Notes: a model not told the origin generated them from the sequence alone. Counted from the stretch's first letter, positions 1-10,189 are shown. The stretch is 64,000 bases of DNA from an uncultured SAR86 cluster bacterium (GCA_902618945.1 CACNCK010000004.1:20577-84576), one strand, 5' to 3'. Numbers and translations are program-made.

Positions 1-2659
1 CAGAAAAATATTCAGGAACTATTTCCTCATTGAAATTTTGATCCTTGAGGCTTATGCCAGCCATGCATAATGCTCCGGCTTTAGCTAATGATCTTCCTAT
101 ACATTTTGACACAAAGGGTATTGTCCTAGACGCTCTTGGATTTACTTCAAGTAAATACAATTCTTCATTGTAATATGCTAATTGAACATTTATCAGTCCT
201 ATTGCTCCAATTTCAATGGCTATTTTTTTAACCATATGAGTGATTTCAGTAACCAATTCTTCAGATAAATTATAAGGAGGTAAAGAACATGCAGAATCAC
301 CAGAATGTATCCCTGCCTGCTCAATATGTTGGAGAATCCCACCAATAACAACTGATTCACCATCGCATACTGCTTCAATGTCCATTTCTACCGCTTGATT
401 GAGAAATCCATCGAGAAGTACAGGACTTTTTGCACTTGCTTGCACTGCCTCAACAAGATAATTTTCAAGGTCTGTTTTTTTATAGACCACTTCCATAGCT
501 CTCCCGCCAAGAACATAAGAAGGTCTCACTACAAGAGGGAAACCAACCTTTTCGGAAACTTCCATCGCTTCCTCAACACTAGAAGCAATTCCATTTGGAG
601 GTTGTTTCAAGGAATGTATGCTTACAAATTCTTGGAATCTACCTCTATCTTCTGCCAGATCAATTGAATCAGGGGATGTGCCCAAAATTGGAACACCATT
701 CTTTTCGAGCTCATCTGCTATCTTCAAAGGCGTTTGTCCACCATATTGAACAATTACACCCTCGGGATTTTCGATGTCCGTAATGGCAAGAACATCTTCG
801 ACGGTGATTGGCTCAAAATATAATCTATCTGATGTATCAAAATCAGTTGAAACTGTTTCGGGGTTACAATTGACCATTATTGTTTCGTATCCTTCTTCTC
901 TCAAACCAAGAGCAGCATGAACACAACAATAATCAAACTCTATACCTTGGCCTATCCTATTGGGTCCTCCCCCCAAGACCATAATTTTTTTATTTTGAGT
1001 AACATTAGCCTCGCATTGTTCTTCATATGTTGAGTACATATAGGCGGTAGAGGATTCAAACTCAGCAGCACATGTATCAACTCTTTTAAATACCGGATTG
1101 AGATTTAATGATTTTCTCAGATCTCTAACTTGATCTTCTGAGCTTCCAATCAACTCACCGATTCTTGAATCAGAAAAACCTTTTCTCTTTAAGGCATATA
1201 ATTGCTCATAGTCTAAATCTTTTAAGGAAACATCTTCAAGACTTACTTCTGCATCTATTAGGTCTTTGATTTGAATCAAAAACCAGGGATCAATCTTAGA
1301 GTACTCAAATACTTCTTCGGATGTTAAACCATTTCTAAATCCATCTGCTACAAACCAAAGTCTATCAGGGCTAGGTATGCTTATTTTTTGCTTGAGCGTC
1401 TCAAATTCATCATCCTCATTAAAAATCGGATCAAGACCACTGCGTCCGGTCTCAAGACCTCTGATAGCTTTTTGCAGGGATTCTTGAAATGTCCTACCAA
1501 TAGCCATTACTTCTCCCACAGATTTCATTTGAGTTGATAAGACTGGATCTGTTTGGATAAACTTTTCAAAGTTGAATCTGGGAATCTTAGTTACTACATA
1601 GTCTATAGAAGGTTCAAAGGACGCCGGTATAACACCGCCAGTAATATCATTACTCAACTCGTCAAGTGTATAGCCAACAGCTAGTTTTGCAGCAACCTTA
1701 GCTATCGGGAAGCCAGTTGCTTTTGAGGCTAAAGCTGAAGATCTGGAAACTCTTGGATTCATCTCAATAATTAGCATCTCACCATCTTCTGGATTAATGG
1801 TGAATTGGACATTTGAACCTCCAGTTTCGACACCGATTTCCCTGAGAATATCAATGGAAGCATTTCTCATAATTTGATATTCCTTATCAGTAAGAGTTTG
1901 AGAGGGAGCAACAGTTATTGAATCTCCAGTATGAACTCCCATTGGATCAAGATTTTCAATACTACAAACGATTATGCAATTATCATTCTTATCTCTGACA
2001 ACTTCCATTTCAAATTCTTTCCAACCACCAAGAAATTTATCAATAAATATTTCAGAAGTTGGTGAAAGTTCTAACCCTCTTTTACAAATTTCGTCAAATT
2101 CCTCGATGTTGTATGCAATTCCTCCACCAGAACCACCCATAGTGAAGTTTGGTCTTAACACACAAGGAAAACCAATTCTTTCCAAAAGAATGTGTGCCTC
2201 TTCTTTATTGTGCGCTAAACCAGATTCGGGAACCTTTAATCCTATCTTCTCCATACAAGCTGCAAATAACTCTCTATCCTCAGCCTTATCAATTGCCTCT
2301 TTAGTTGCTCCTATCATCTCAACATTATGTTTTTTTAATATACCCCTACTATCTAAATCTAGAGCAGCATTCAACGCAGTTTGACCCCCCATTGTTGGCA
2401 ATAATGCATCTGGTTTTTCTTTTTCAATTATTTTTTCAATAGTCTCCCAATGAATTGGTTCGATATATGTGGCATCAGACATACTTGGGTCTGTCATAAT
2501 TGTTGCAGGATTTGAGTTGATTAAAATAACTCTATAACCATCTTCTTTTAATGCCTTACATGCTTGAGCTCCAGAATAGTCAAATTCACATGCCTGACCA
2601 ATTACGATAGGACCGGCTCCTATTATTAAAATTGAATTTATGTCCGTTCTTCTAGGCAT
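1..2659 (-). CDS. carB: Carbamoyl-phosphate synthase large subunit (3'-truncated by window edge)
   Basis: The large subunit makes carbamoyl phosphate from bicarbonate, ATP and the ammonia delivered by CarA, for arginine and pyrimidine synthesis. I translated the minus strand from the ATG at 2659, which overlaps the carA stop by 8 bp (ATGCCTAG). The start [20 protein letters not shown] matches the family, and the second nucleotide-binding half begins at [15 protein letters not shown]. About 886 of the usual 1,070 or so residues lie in the window. The end of the second ATP-grasp domain and the C-terminal allosteric (UMP/ornithine) domain are beyond position 1. The reading frame is intact throughout. 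It is the last gene of the pyrF-carA-carB operon visible here. Confidence 0.97.
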   Translation of the reverse strand, partial: MPRRTDINSILIIGAGPIVIGQACEFDYSGAQACKALKEDGYRVILINSNPATIMTDPSMSDATYIEPIHWETIEKIIEKEKPDALLPTMGGQTALNAALDLDSRGILKKHNVEMIGATKEAIDKAEDRELFAACMEKIGLKVPESGLAHNKEEAHILLERIGFPCVLRPNFTMGGSGGGIAYNIEEFDEICKRGLELSPTSEIFIDKFLGGWKEFEMEVVRDKNDNCIIVCSIENLDPMGVHTGDSITVAPSQTLTDKEYQIMRNASIDILREIGVETGGSNVQFTINPEDGEMLIIEMNPRVSRSSALASKATGFPIAKVAAKLAVGYTLDELSNDITGGVIPASFEPSIDYVVTKIPRFNFEKFIQTDPVLSTQMKSVGEVMAIGRTFQESLQKAIRGLETGRSGLDPIFNEDDEFETLKQKISIPSPDRLWFVADGFRNGLTSEEVFEYSKIDPWFLIQIKDLIDAEVSLEDVSLKDLDYEQLYALKRKGFSDSRIGELIGSSEDQVRDLRKSLNLNPVFKRVDTCAAEFESSTAYMYSTYEEQCEANVTQNKKIMVLGGGPNRIGQGIEFDYCCVHAALGLREEGYETIMVNCNPETVSTDFDTSDRLYFEPITVEDVLAITDIENPEGVIVQYGGQTPLKIADELEKNGVPILGTSPDSIDLAEDRGRFQEFVSIHSLKQPPNGIASSVEEAMEVSEKVGFPLVVRPSYVLGGRAMEVVYKKTDLENYLVEAVQASAKSPVLLDGFLNQAVEMDIEAVCDGESVVIGGILQHIEQAGIHSGDSACSLPPYNLSEELVTEITHMVKKIAIEIGAIGLINVQLAYYNEELYLLEVNPRASRTIPFVSKCIGRSLAKAGALCMAGISLKDQNFNEEIVPEYFS

Positions 2660-3767
2660 TTTTGGTCATATTTTTATCAAATGTTGTGAATAGATATGCC
2701 AGATCATGAGGTCCAGGGCTAGCTTCAGGATGGCCTTGAAAACTGAAAAAAGGTTTAGATGAATGCTGGATTCCTTGGATAGTTCCATCGAATAACGATT
2801 TATGAGTTATCTCAACATTTGCAGGTAAGGAATTTTCTTCGACTGTGAAGCCATGATTCTGAGAGCTTACTGAAACTTTTCTAGTTTTAAGATCTTGGAC
2901 AGGATGATTTGCGCCATGATGACCAAATTTCATTTTTGATGTCTTGCCACCCAATGCTATTGCCAGTAGTTGATGACCTAGACAAATACCGAATATGGGC
3001 ATACTGATTTGTATTAATTCTTTAATTGTCTCAATGGCATAGATACATGGTTCAGGATCGCCAGGTCCGTTAGATAAAAACACCCCGTTTGGTTTGAAAT
3101 CTAAAATTTCTTCGCAAGAAGTTTTTGCGGGAAAAATTTTTAGTTCATACCCTTGATCGACTAATATTCTTAATATATTTTTTTTTATTCCGAAATCTAA
3201 AACTGCAACTCTAAAATTAGATTCACCATTACTTCCTCTCCATGTTCCTTCTTTCCAATCATAACTAGATTCGGTCGTAACTTCTTTTGCAAGATCTAAA
3301 CCGGCCAAACCTTCAAAATCTTTCGCTAAAGCTGCTGCTTTCTTTAAGTCAACTGAGTTACCAGTAAATATTGACGCTGACTGAGCACCTTTTTCTCTTA
3401 TTATTCTTGTCAATTTTCTTGTATCTATATCAGATATTCCCTGAATATTATTTCTAATGAGGTAATGGGATAAAGTTTCAGTATTACGCCAACTACTCTC
3501 CACCAGAGAAAGCGACCTTATAACCAATCCAGAACACCAAATTTTATCTGATTCAGTATCCTCACTATTTGTTCCTGTATTTCCAATATGTGGGTAAGTT
3601 AAAGTTACTATTTGCTTAGCATATGAAGGATCTGTAAGAATTTCTTGATAACCTGTCATAGAAGTATTGAAAACAATTTCACCATTTACCTGTCCTGAAG
3701 CGCCAATACTTATTCCTTCGAAGATTGTTCCATCTTCTAATGCAAGTATTGCTTTATCTTTACTCAT
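2652..3767 (-). CDS. carA: Carbamoyl-phosphate synthase small subunit (glutaminase)
   Basis: CarA hydrolyses glutamine and passes ammonia to CarB. The 371-residue protein has the N-terminal CPSase small-chain domain and a C-terminal class I glutamine amidotransferase domain. The nucleophile motif GICLGHQ lies near residue 260 and the His/Glu pair is in GHPEASPGP near the C-terminus, so the triad is complete. It overlaps pyrF by 4 bp (ATGA) and carB by 8 bp, which implies translational coupling in one transcript. Length is normal for the family. Confidence 0.98.
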   Translation of the reverse strand: MSKDKAILALEDGTIFEGISIGASGQVNGEIVFNTSMTGYQEILTDPSYAKQIVTLTYPHIGNTGTNSEDTESDKIWCSGLVIRSLSLVESSWRNTETLSHYLIRNNIQGISDIDTRKLTRIIREKGAQSASIFTGNSVDLKKAAALAKDFEGLAGLDLAKEVTTESSYDWKEGTWRGSNGESNFRVAVLDFGIKKNILRILVDQGYELKIFPAKTSCEEILDFKPNGVFLSNGPGDPEPCIYAIETIKELIQISMPIFGICLGHQLLAIALGGKTSKMKFGHHGANHPVQDLKTRKVSVSSQNHGFTVEENSLPANVEITHKSLFDGTIQGIQHSSKPFFSFQGHPEASPGPHDLAYLFTTFDKNMTKNA

Positions 3768-4447
3768 GCAATTTTTAAATTGATTTCATCAAGAGCGGCT
3801 CTGGGATTTTGTGAACCAGTAATGGGTCTTCCTATAACAAGAAAATCAGAACCATTCTTAATTGCTTCTTCGGGTGTTGATACTCTAATTTGATCATCTG
3901 AATCAGATCGGAATGGTCTTATTCCAGGAGTCACTGTTAAAAAATCTTGACCAAATTTGTCTTTGATATCTTTTGTATCTGAAGATGCACACACAACTCC
4001 ATCTAACTCACATTCTTTAGCCAAGGTGGCCAGTCTTAAAACCTGCTCTGAAACTCCCTGCAAGCCAACTTCTTTAAGAGCATCTTCTGATAGACTTGTT
4101 AAGACTGTGACAGCGATTAATAAGGGGGGTTGATCATAGCCTTCTAAGGCCCTACTTGAGGCTTCCAACATTTTAATGCCACCAGAGGCATGAACATTTA
4201 CCATCCATACTCCAAGATCTGCAGCAGATCTTACTGCTTCGTAGACAGTATTTGGAATATCGTGAAACTTTAAGTCTAAAAATATTTCAAATCCCAGCCT
4301 TTTCAGATCATTAATCACTTGAGGACCTGCAGAAGTGAATAATTGGTTTCCCACCTTTAGTCTGCAGATTTTTGGATCAAGAGTTTTGGCAATATTTAAA
4401 GCATTAATATGATCAAGGTCTAACGGAATAATGATTCTATTTTTCAT
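3764..4447 (-). CDS. pyrF: Orotidine 5'-phosphate decarboxylase
   Basis: PyrF catalyses the last step of de novo UMP synthesis, decarboxylating OMP. The 227-residue TIM barrel carries the catalytic motif [12 protein letters not shown] with Asp58 and Lys60, the substrate-binding Asp near residue 9, and the late motif VTPGIRP. I see no clear ribosome binding site of its own. Its ATG lies three bases after the stop of a short upstream ORF (4451-4543), so its translation may be coupled to that ORF. Heading an operon with carA and carB groups pyrimidine genes that are usually separate in enteric bacteria. Confidence 0.97.
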   Translation of the reverse strand: MKNRIIIPLDLDHINALNIAKTLDPKICRLKVGNQLFTSAGPQVINDLKRLGFEIFLDLKFHDIPNTVYEAVRSAADLGVWMVNVHASGGIKMLEASSRALEGYDQPPLLIAVTVLTSLSEDALKEVGLQGVSEQVLRLATLAKECELDGVVCASSDTKDIKDKFGQDFLTVTPGIRPFRSDSDDQIRVSTPEEAIKNGSDFLVIGRPITGSQNPRAALDEINLKIA

Positions 4448-4450
4448 ACT

Positions 4451-4543
4451 TTAATCAAGAGAATTGATAAAATTTGACGAAAAAAAAGCGAACCAGAAAG
4501 GTATCTGAAGTTCGCATTTTTGATTTTTAAGGCCTAATGGCAT
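4451..4543 (-). CDS. Putative PyrL-like leader peptide of the pyrF-carAB operon
   Basis: This 30-codon ORF is read on the minus strand from ATG at 4543 to TAA at 4451, three bases before the pyrF ATG. It runs straight through the terminator hairpin at 4488-4515, and the U-tract after the hairpin encodes Phe residues (the segment reads QIPFWFAFF). This layout matches known pyrBI attenuation in enterics, where a leader peptide is translated through a terminator in a UTP-sensitive way. The peptide sequence itself resembles E. coli PyrL only loosely. The function is inferred from position and structure. No strong ribosome binding site is visible, and the predicted transcript start leaves only a few bases before the ATG. 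Confidence 0.6.
   Translation of the reverse strand: MPLGLKNQKCELQIPFWFAFFSSNFINSLD
4480..4515 (-). terminator. Intrinsic terminator/attenuator in the pyrF-carAB leader
   Basis: Read on the minus strand, GCGAAC (4515-4510) pairs with GTTCGC (4493-4488), and an inner CAG/CTG pairing shortens the loop. The 3' arm is followed directly by eight T residues (4487-4480). It lies after the promoter and before pyrF, inside the leader ORF, so it should act as an attenuator and not as an end-of-operon terminator. A small GCC-ATTA-GGC hairpin at 4532-4541 just upstream could be a pause site. Confidence 0.72.
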
Positions 4544-4555
4544 TAAAACCACACT

Positions 4556-4585
4556 ATAATAAATGTATGTTTCCCTGTCTATCAA
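4556..4585 (-). promoter_or_regulatory. Promoter of the pyrF-carA-carB operon
   Basis: On the minus strand TTGATA (4585-4580) and TATTAT (4561-4556) are separated by 18 bases, close to the sigma-70 consensus. Transcription would start near 4549, about six bases before the leader ORF. The -10 overlaps a plus-strand TATAAT (4555-4560) that could serve map, although that one lacks a convincing -35. Confidence 0.6.
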
Positions 4586-4607
4586 AACCTAAGAAAATTA
4601 AAGAAAA

Positions 4608-5366
4608 GTGATAAAAAATTTAGAAGAACTCAATGGAATGAGAAAGGCAGGCAGTCTTGCTGCTGAAGTATTGGAGATGATTGGAGAATTTATCAAACCA
4701 GGAATCTCAACTGGAGAATTAGATAAAATTTGTCACGACTATATTGTTGATGTTCAAAAGGCTATTCCTGCAAATATAGGATATAGGGGTTTTGAGAAAA
4801 CATTATGTACTAGTATCAATCAAGTTATATGTCATGGTATACCAGATGATAGTCGAATTCTTAAAAGTGGAGACATTATGAATATTGATGTCACAGTAAT
4901 CAAAGATGGATGGCACGGTGATACTTCAAAAATGTATCTTATTGGAAAAGTCCAAGCCCACAACGAAAGACTTGTAAAAATTACACAAGAGTGTCTCTAT
5001 AAAGGTATTGAAGTTGTAAAACCCGGAGCAAGCCTGGGAGATATTGGTCATGCAATACAAACTCATGCGGAAAAAAATTACTACTCTGTAGTTGAAGAAT
5101 ACTGTGGTCATGGAATTGGTAAAATCTATCATGACGAACCTCAGATACTTCATTATGGGGAAGCCAATACAGGACAAGAAATTATAGAGGGCATGTGTTT
5201 TACAATTGAACCTATGATCAATTTAGGCTCCAAATATACCAAACTATTAGAAGATGGATGGACAGTCGAAACTCATGATGGCAAGAATTCAGCACAATGG
5301 GAGCACACTATTTATGTAAACAAAGATGGCGCAGAAATTCTTACACAAAGAGCAGAAGAAAGATAA
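4608..5366 (+). CDS. map: Methionine aminopeptidase, type I
   Basis: Map removes the initiator methionine from nascent cytosolic proteins. The 252-residue protein starts with GTG and has the five metal ligands in the expected places: Asp94, Asp105, His168, Glu201 and Glu232, each offset by three from the E. coli numbering. The substrate-binding motif CHGIP is at residues 75-79. No strong ribosome binding site precedes the GTG. It heads map-glnD-dapC-dapD-dapE. In many gammaproteobacteria map lies next to rpsB, but here rpsB is about 44 kb away. Confidence 0.97.
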   Translation: MIKNLEELNGMRKAGSLAAEVLEMIGEFIKPGISTGELDKICHDYIVDVQKAIPANIGYRGFEKTLCTSINQVICHGIPDDSRILKSGDIMNIDVTVIKDGWHGDTSKMYLIGKVQAHNERLVKITQECLYKGIEVVKPGASLGDIGHAIQTHAEKNYYSVVEEYCGHGIGKIYHDEPQILHYGEANTGQEIIEGMCFTIEPMINLGSKYTKLLEDGWTVETHDGKNSAQWEHTIYVNKDGAEILTQRAEER

Positions 5367-5375
5367 AACGCTTAG

Positions 5376-7952
5376 ATGTTTGAGAATATAGTTGAGCAAA
5401 AGAATATTGATAACGAAGAATTGTCAAAACAATTTGAAAAATGGCTTTTTGGCGACAGAGGAAGACAGGTAAGAGGTATTAAATATTTTTTAAATAAAAG
5501 ATCTGATAATACTGATGCTTTAATTCAATCCATAGCTAATCAAACTAAGCTTAATGAGATTAAAAACTTTGGTATCTTCTCTGTTGGCGGCTATGGGAGA
5601 AGAGAACTTCATCCCTACTCTGACATAGATTTACTCCTGTTATCAAAAAGTAATTTATCGAAGTCTGACAAGAAAAAAGTTGGAGCGTTCATTAGCTCAT
5701 TATGGGATTTAGGTTTAGAAATTGGACATAGTGTAAGGACTACAGATGAAGCAAGGAATCAGGCAAGAGAAGATATCTTCACAATGACAAACATGCTCGA
5801 GTTTAGGAGACTAACTGGCGATGATCAATTACATAAAGAATATCTAAGAATAATTGATACTAAAAACTTGTGGAGAAATAAGTCTTTTATTCAAGCAAAA
5901 CTTCAGGAACAAATAGAGCGTCATGAGATTTTCAACAATACTTCGTATAATCTTGAACCAGATATTAAATCCTCGCCAGGTGGACTTAGGGATATTCACA
6001 CAATTGATTGGTTAATAAAAAATAATCTCAGGAATACATCTGACGGTGAAAAGTTTATTGGTGTTCTGACTTTCGATGAAAGGCAAGAGCTAAATAAATC
6101 TAAGTATTGGCTTTGGGTAATCAGATATCTGCTCCACATCGAAGCTGGTAGAGAGGAAGACAGGTTACTATTTGAGCATCAAATACCAATTGCTCAGAAA
6201 TTATTCCCCACTATTAAGAGCCCAAATCAAGCGGCTGAAAAATTGATGCATAGATATTATCGATCCTCATTAAATATTTCTGAAATTAATTCTACATTTA
6301 TTAAGAGTTTGAAAGAAAATTATGGGTTAACTAGATATTCAAGAAAAAGGAAAATAGATAAAAATTTCTTTGTTAAAGATAATCTCATTCATCTGTATGA
6401 TCTAAATGGTTTTAAAAAGGATCCCAGTCTACTCTTAGATCTCTTTATCAAATTGAGTGAAAATACTTATATTCAAGATATTGGCTCTGAAACATTAAGA
6501 GCTCTTAAAAGAGACAGGGATCTGATTGATTCAAAATTTAGATCAAAAAAACAAAATATTAAACTTTTCTTAAAACTTCTTAAATCCAAAAGACTTTTAG
6601 TTACGCAATTGGAAAATATGAAAAATTTAGGGATCTTGGGAAGATACCTTCCAGAATTTGGAAGGATTACGGGACAGATGCAGTACGACTTATTTCACAT
6701 ATACACGGTAGATGCTCACACCCTGCAAGTTCTGAGAAATATGCGATGGATGTCACTTGGAAAATCAAAGGAAAAATTCCCATTAGCATCTCAATTAATT
6801 GATAAGCTTCCTAAACTAGAAGTGCTTTACATATCTGGTTTATATCATGATATTGGTAAAGGAAGAGGTTCAGATCATTCAGAATTAGGAAAAAACATCG
6901 TAAGGAATTTCTGTAAAAAACATTTTTTTTCTGAAGAAGACACAAAAAAAATTGAATGGTTAGTCGAAAATCATCTTTTAATGTCTGTTACTTCACAAAA
7001 AAAGGATCTTACAGATAATGAGGTTATTAAGGATTTTGCGAAAAAGATTAAAGATCTAGATACTCTAAATTATATGTATTGCCTTACTGCAGCTGATATA
7101 AGTGCAACAAATCCCAAATTATGGAATTCTTGGAATGCCTCTCTTTTAAAACAGCTTTATGACCGAACTAAACTTTATTTTGAAGACGAGATCCTGCTTA
7201 ATACATCCATAACAGAGGAAAAGGCTAAAGCTATGGAGCTTTTGGGAGATTTTAGGAAACAGGATGTAAAAAAACTATGGAATAATTTTTATGAAGATTA
7301 CTTTGAAGCTTCAGATCATCAAGACCTTCAGATTCATGCTCGAAACATCCTCCTTTCTAAAGGAATGTCAAATATAAAACTTTTTCAAAAAGATGATGAT
7401 TCTTTGACTACGATTTTCATAAATACTCAAGATAGAGTTAACCTTTTTGCGACAATTATAGGAGTCTTGGATTCTGAAAATATTAATTTTGTTGATGCTA
7501 AACTCTTTGGCATGAAAAATGGGTATTGTACTGATCTAATAACTATCAGTGATAACGGAAAAAGGGTCGAATTGGATTCTGAAAAAGCTAAAGTTCTAAT
7601 CGATAAATTAGAAGAGGCAATAACTCCAAGAATCCTGAAACCTAAAATTGTACAAAGAAGGCAACCGAGAAACCTAAAGCATTTTAAAACTGATACTGAA
7701 ATCAGTTTTAAGCACGATATGAAAAATAGATGGACAGATTTAGAAATTAGTACTGCGGACAGACCCGGTTTACTGGCATCAATATGCCAAGTCTTTTTAA
7801 AGCATGGAGCATTGATTAAAAAAGCAAGAATAGCAACCTATGGTGAAAAAGCTGAAGATAGATTTAGCATAACTTCCAAGCAAGATACGCCTTTTGTAAA
7901 GAGAAATGACTTAAATAATCTTATAGAAGATATCAAGGTTTCATTAAATTGA
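5376..7952 (+). CDS. glnD: Bifunctional uridylyltransferase/uridylyl-removing enzyme (PII regulator)
   Basis: GlnD senses glutamine and adds or removes UMP on PII proteins to control nitrogen assimilation. In its 858 residues I see the nucleotidyltransferase signature GGYGRRELHPYSDIDLL at about 71-87 with both catalytic Asp residues, an HD domain (LYHDIGKGRGSDHSELG, near 490) for the removing activity, and two C-terminal ACT domains (about 700-775 and 797-858) that bind glutamine. Length and domain order are normal. It starts nine bases after map. Confidence 0.97.
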   Translation: MFENIVEQKNIDNEELSKQFEKWLFGDRGRQVRGIKYFLNKRSDNTDALIQSIANQTKLNEIKNFGIFSVGGYGRRELHPYSDIDLLLLSKSNLSKSDKKKVGAFISSLWDLGLEIGHSVRTTDEARNQAREDIFTMTNMLEFRRLTGDDQLHKEYLRIIDTKNLWRNKSFIQAKLQEQIERHEIFNNTSYNLEPDIKSSPGGLRDIHTIDWLIKNNLRNTSDGEKFIGVLTFDERQELNKSKYWLWVIRYLLHIEAGREEDRLLFEHQIPIAQKLFPTIKSPNQAAEKLMHRYYRSSLNISEINSTFIKSLKENYGLTRYSRKRKIDKNFFVKDNLIHLYDLNGFKKDPSLLLDLFIKLSENTYIQDIGSETLRALKRDRDLIDSKFRSKKQNIKLFLKLLKSKRLLVTQLENMKNLGILGRYLPEFGRITGQMQYDLFHIYTVDAHTLQVLRNMRWMSLGKSKEKFPLASQLIDKLPKLEVLYISGLYHDIGKGRGSDHSELGKNIVRNFCKKHFFSEEDTKKIEWLVENHLLMSVTSQKKDLTDNEVIKDFAKKIKDLDTLNYMYCLTAADISATNPKLWNSWNASLLKQLYDRTKLYFEDEILLNTSITEEKAKAMELLGDFRKQDVKKLWNNFYEDYFEASDHQDLQIHARNILLSKGMSNIKLFQKDDDSLTTIFINTQDRVNLFATIIGVLDSENINFVDAKLFGMKNGYCTDLITISDNGKRVELDSEKAKVLIDKLEEAITPRILKPKIVQRRQPRNLKHFKTDTEISFKHDMKNRWTDLEISTADRPGLLASICQVFLKHGALIKKARIATYGEKAEDRFSITSKQDTPFVKRNDLNNLIEDIKVSLN

Positions 7953-7960
7953 GAGGATAA

Positions 7961-9148
7961 ATGAATAAACAATTAAATTTTTTAACAGAGTATCCATTCC
8001 AGTACCTCTCAGATTTGCTCAAAGACATAAAAAAAGATCCATTAGATGTCATAGGACTACATATAGGAGAGCCGAAAGAACGAGCGCCAATACAAGCACT
8101 AGATATTATCAATGAAAACTCTTTATCCTATTCAAAGTATCCGACTTCTTCGGGTGAATTACATTTGAGAGAAAGTTATTGCGGTTACTTAAAAAATAGA
8201 TTTTCTAGAAGTAATATTAACCCAGATATTCATGTTTTACCCCTTTCAGGCAGTAGAGAAGGAATTTTTTCGTTCATTCAGTCGACAATAGATTCTACAA
8301 AAAAAAGGCCAAGGGTAATTTTGCCAAATCCGTTTTACAAAATTTATGAAGGTGCTGCGATTATGGCAGGTGCAGAACCCTACTACTTAAATTCCATTGA
8401 ATCCGAAGGATTTAAACCTGATCTGGGAAGCATACCCGAGGATGTCTGGAAAGATTGTCAACTTTTTATAATTTGTTCTCCCTCAAATCCCACTGGATAT
8501 TGTTTCGATAAAAATGAGTATGAGGAACTATTAGAAAAAGCTGAAAAATATGATTTTCTCTTATGCTCTGATGAATGCTATGTAGATATCTATGATAGTT
8601 CATCAAATCCTCCTTTGGGATTACTAGAATGTGATGATGTCACTATGAAAGATTCAAAATCAGTCATATTTCATAGTCTTTCTAAAAGATCTAGTCTTGC
8701 CGGTCTCCGATCAGGATTCATTTGTGCTTCGCAAGCGATTATAAAGAAACTAAGTTTATATAGAACTTACCATGGTGTTACTCTTTCTTTACCAACTCAA
8801 TTAGCCAGTACTTGGGCTTGGCAAGATAGTAAGCATGTAGAGTCTAACAGAGCTGAATATGATAAAAAGTACCAAGCAGCCATTTCTTGCTTAGATAACT
8901 TTGATGAAGTGAAAAGACCTGATGGAGGTTTTTATATTTGGTTAAAATTACCTTGTGATGATCAGGCCTTCGCAAAGTTGTTATATGAACAGGAGTCAGT
9001 GCTTAGTTTGCCTGGATCCTACTTAGGTAAGAAGATTTATGGCATTAATCCTGGAGAAGGATTTTTAAGATTAGCTGTAGTGCATGATGTTGATACTATC
9101 AATAAGGCCTTTTCTGCAGTAAATAGAACCATGCAATCCTTAAATTAG
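7961..9148 (+). CDS. dapC: Succinyldiaminopimelate aminotransferase (PLP-dependent class I/II)
   Basis: The 395-residue fold-type I aminotransferase has the PLP-lysine motif SLSKRSSLAGLRSGF near residue 245 and the cofactor motif SPSNPTG. The N-terminus (FLTEYPFQYLSDLLKDI) resembles DapC. Placement between glnD and dapD, directly before dapE, argues for N-succinyl-LL-diaminopimelate aminotransferase, the step between DapD and DapE. Class I aminotransferases are hard to tell apart by sequence, so the specific substrate rests mainly on gene context. A GAGG ribosome binding site lies just before the ATG. Confidence 0.88.
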   Translation: MNKQLNFLTEYPFQYLSDLLKDIKKDPLDVIGLHIGEPKERAPIQALDIINENSLSYSKYPTSSGELHLRESYCGYLKNRFSRSNINPDIHVLPLSGSREGIFSFIQSTIDSTKKRPRVILPNPFYKIYEGAAIMAGAEPYYLNSIESEGFKPDLGSIPEDVWKDCQLFIICSPSNPTGYCFDKNEYEELLEKAEKYDFLLCSDECYVDIYDSSSNPPLGLLECDDVTMKDSKSVIFHSLSKRSSLAGLRSGFICASQAIIKKLSLYRTYHGVTLSLPTQLASTWAWQDSKHVESNRAEYDKKYQAAISCLDNFDEVKRPDGGFYIWLKLPCDDQAFAKLLYEQESVLSLPGSYLGKKIYGINPGEGFLRLAVVHDVDTINKAFSAVNRTMQSLN

Positions 9149-9182
9149 ATTTTTTAATCTATCTCTAAAGTTAACCAGAACT

Positions 9183-9188
9183 TATAAT
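9183..9188 (+). promoter_or_regulatory. -10 element immediately upstream of dapD
   Basis: A perfect TATAAT ends six bases before the dapD ATG. A start seven bases downstream would fall on the ATG itself, giving a leaderless dapD mRNA. No good -35 is visible at the right spacing, so this is tentative. Confidence 0.3.
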
Positions 9189-9194
9189 ATACAA

Positions 9195-10181
9195 ATGAAT
9201 ATTTTTCCATTGGCTGCCGTTGGTGTTTCTACATTGAATTCAAGCGATGATCTGTTGGATGTTAGATATCACTTAATTTTAAATGAAGATCAGGAACTGC
9301 TGAATACTTTGAACATTCATAATCCGGGATTTGATAATCTTTATTCAATGGCAAGCGGAGCAGAAAACAAAAAGTTTTTTGAGAGTATCAGCAGTTCATT
9401 ATCTGTTACAAGTAGACAGAAAATAATATTTCATAAAATTTATAAGGATGTGCCTATCTCAAATATATGTGATGCTTATTTGAAGCTTTATCTTTTATCA
9501 TTAAAAGTCTCTAAACCAAATAGTATTAACCTAGAAAATATATTCGGATCCTTAGCTAACGTTGCATGGACTAATCTTGGTCCTGTCGATGTGAAGGACT
9601 TGAATTTAATTAGATCAAAAAATGGAGAAGTCTTTGTTAGATCGGTAGATAAATTCCCTTGCATGACCGATTACATAATTCCTGAAGGTGTAAGAATAGC
9701 TGATAGTTCCAGGGTGAGGTTAGGAGCCCATTTGTCTGAAGGAACAACAGTAATGCATGAAGGTTTTGTTAACTTTAATGCAGGAACACTTGGCTCAGCT
9801 ATGATAGAAGGTAGAATTTCAGCAGGTGTGGTTATAGGAAAAAATTCAGATTTGGGCGGAGGTTGTTCAACGATGGGTACTTTATCGGGCGGAAATGAGG
9901 TAAAAATTTCTGTTGGCGAAGATTGCTTATTGGGTGCTAATTCTGGGTTAGGTATTCCTTTAGGAAATAGGTGTGTATTAGAAGCGGGCTTGTACTTAAC
10001 AGGAGGATCTAAAGTAGAAATTCTAAATTCAAAAAATGAGTTGATAGAAACTGTAAAGGCATCCACCTTATCTGGCCAAGATGACCTATTATTCATAAGA
10101 AATTCCCTTACTGGTGCCATTCAATGCAAACCTAATGGAAAAAGTGTTGTTTTAAACAAAACACTGCATAAAAACGACTAA
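9195..10181 (+). CDS. dapD: Tetrahydrodipicolinate N-succinyltransferase (long form)
   Basis: DapD transfers succinyl from succinyl-CoA to tetrahydrodipicolinate in lysine and peptidoglycan synthesis. At 328 residues it is longer than the E. coli enzyme (274) and matches the Pseudomonas-type DapD. It has a long N-terminal domain, then the left-handed beta-helix core with hallmark segments KFPCMTDYIIPEGVRIAD, RLGAHLSEGTTVMHEGFVNF and GLGIPLGNRCVLEAG. It is 46 bases after dapC and eight before dapE, so it is the central gene of a dapC-D-E block. Confidence 0.95.
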   Translation: MNIFPLAAVGVSTLNSSDDLLDVRYHLILNEDQELLNTLNIHNPGFDNLYSMASGAENKKFFESISSSLSVTSRQKIIFHKIYKDVPISNICDAYLKLYLLSLKVSKPNSINLENIFGSLANVAWTNLGPVDVKDLNLIRSKNGEVFVRSVDKFPCMTDYIIPEGVRIADSSRVRLGAHLSEGTTVMHEGFVNFNAGTLGSAMIEGRISAGVVIGKNSDLGGGCSTMGTLSGGNEVKISVGEDCLLGANSGLGIPLGNRCVLEAGLYLTGGSKVEILNSKNELIETVKASTLSGQDDLLFIRNSLTGAIQCKPNGKSVVLNKTLHKND

Positions 10182-10189
10182 TAAAAAAG

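Noticed and set aside
395..783. Short plus-strand ORFs opposite carB
   Set aside because: They lie wholly inside carB on the other strand, and their translations show no family likeness. carB is intact and open through the region.
4488..4515. The hairpin as a shared bidirectional terminator between pyrF and map
   Set aside because: The two genes diverge, so no transcript would end there. T runs on both sides fit a terminator, but its place inside the pyr leader ORF makes attenuation the better reading.
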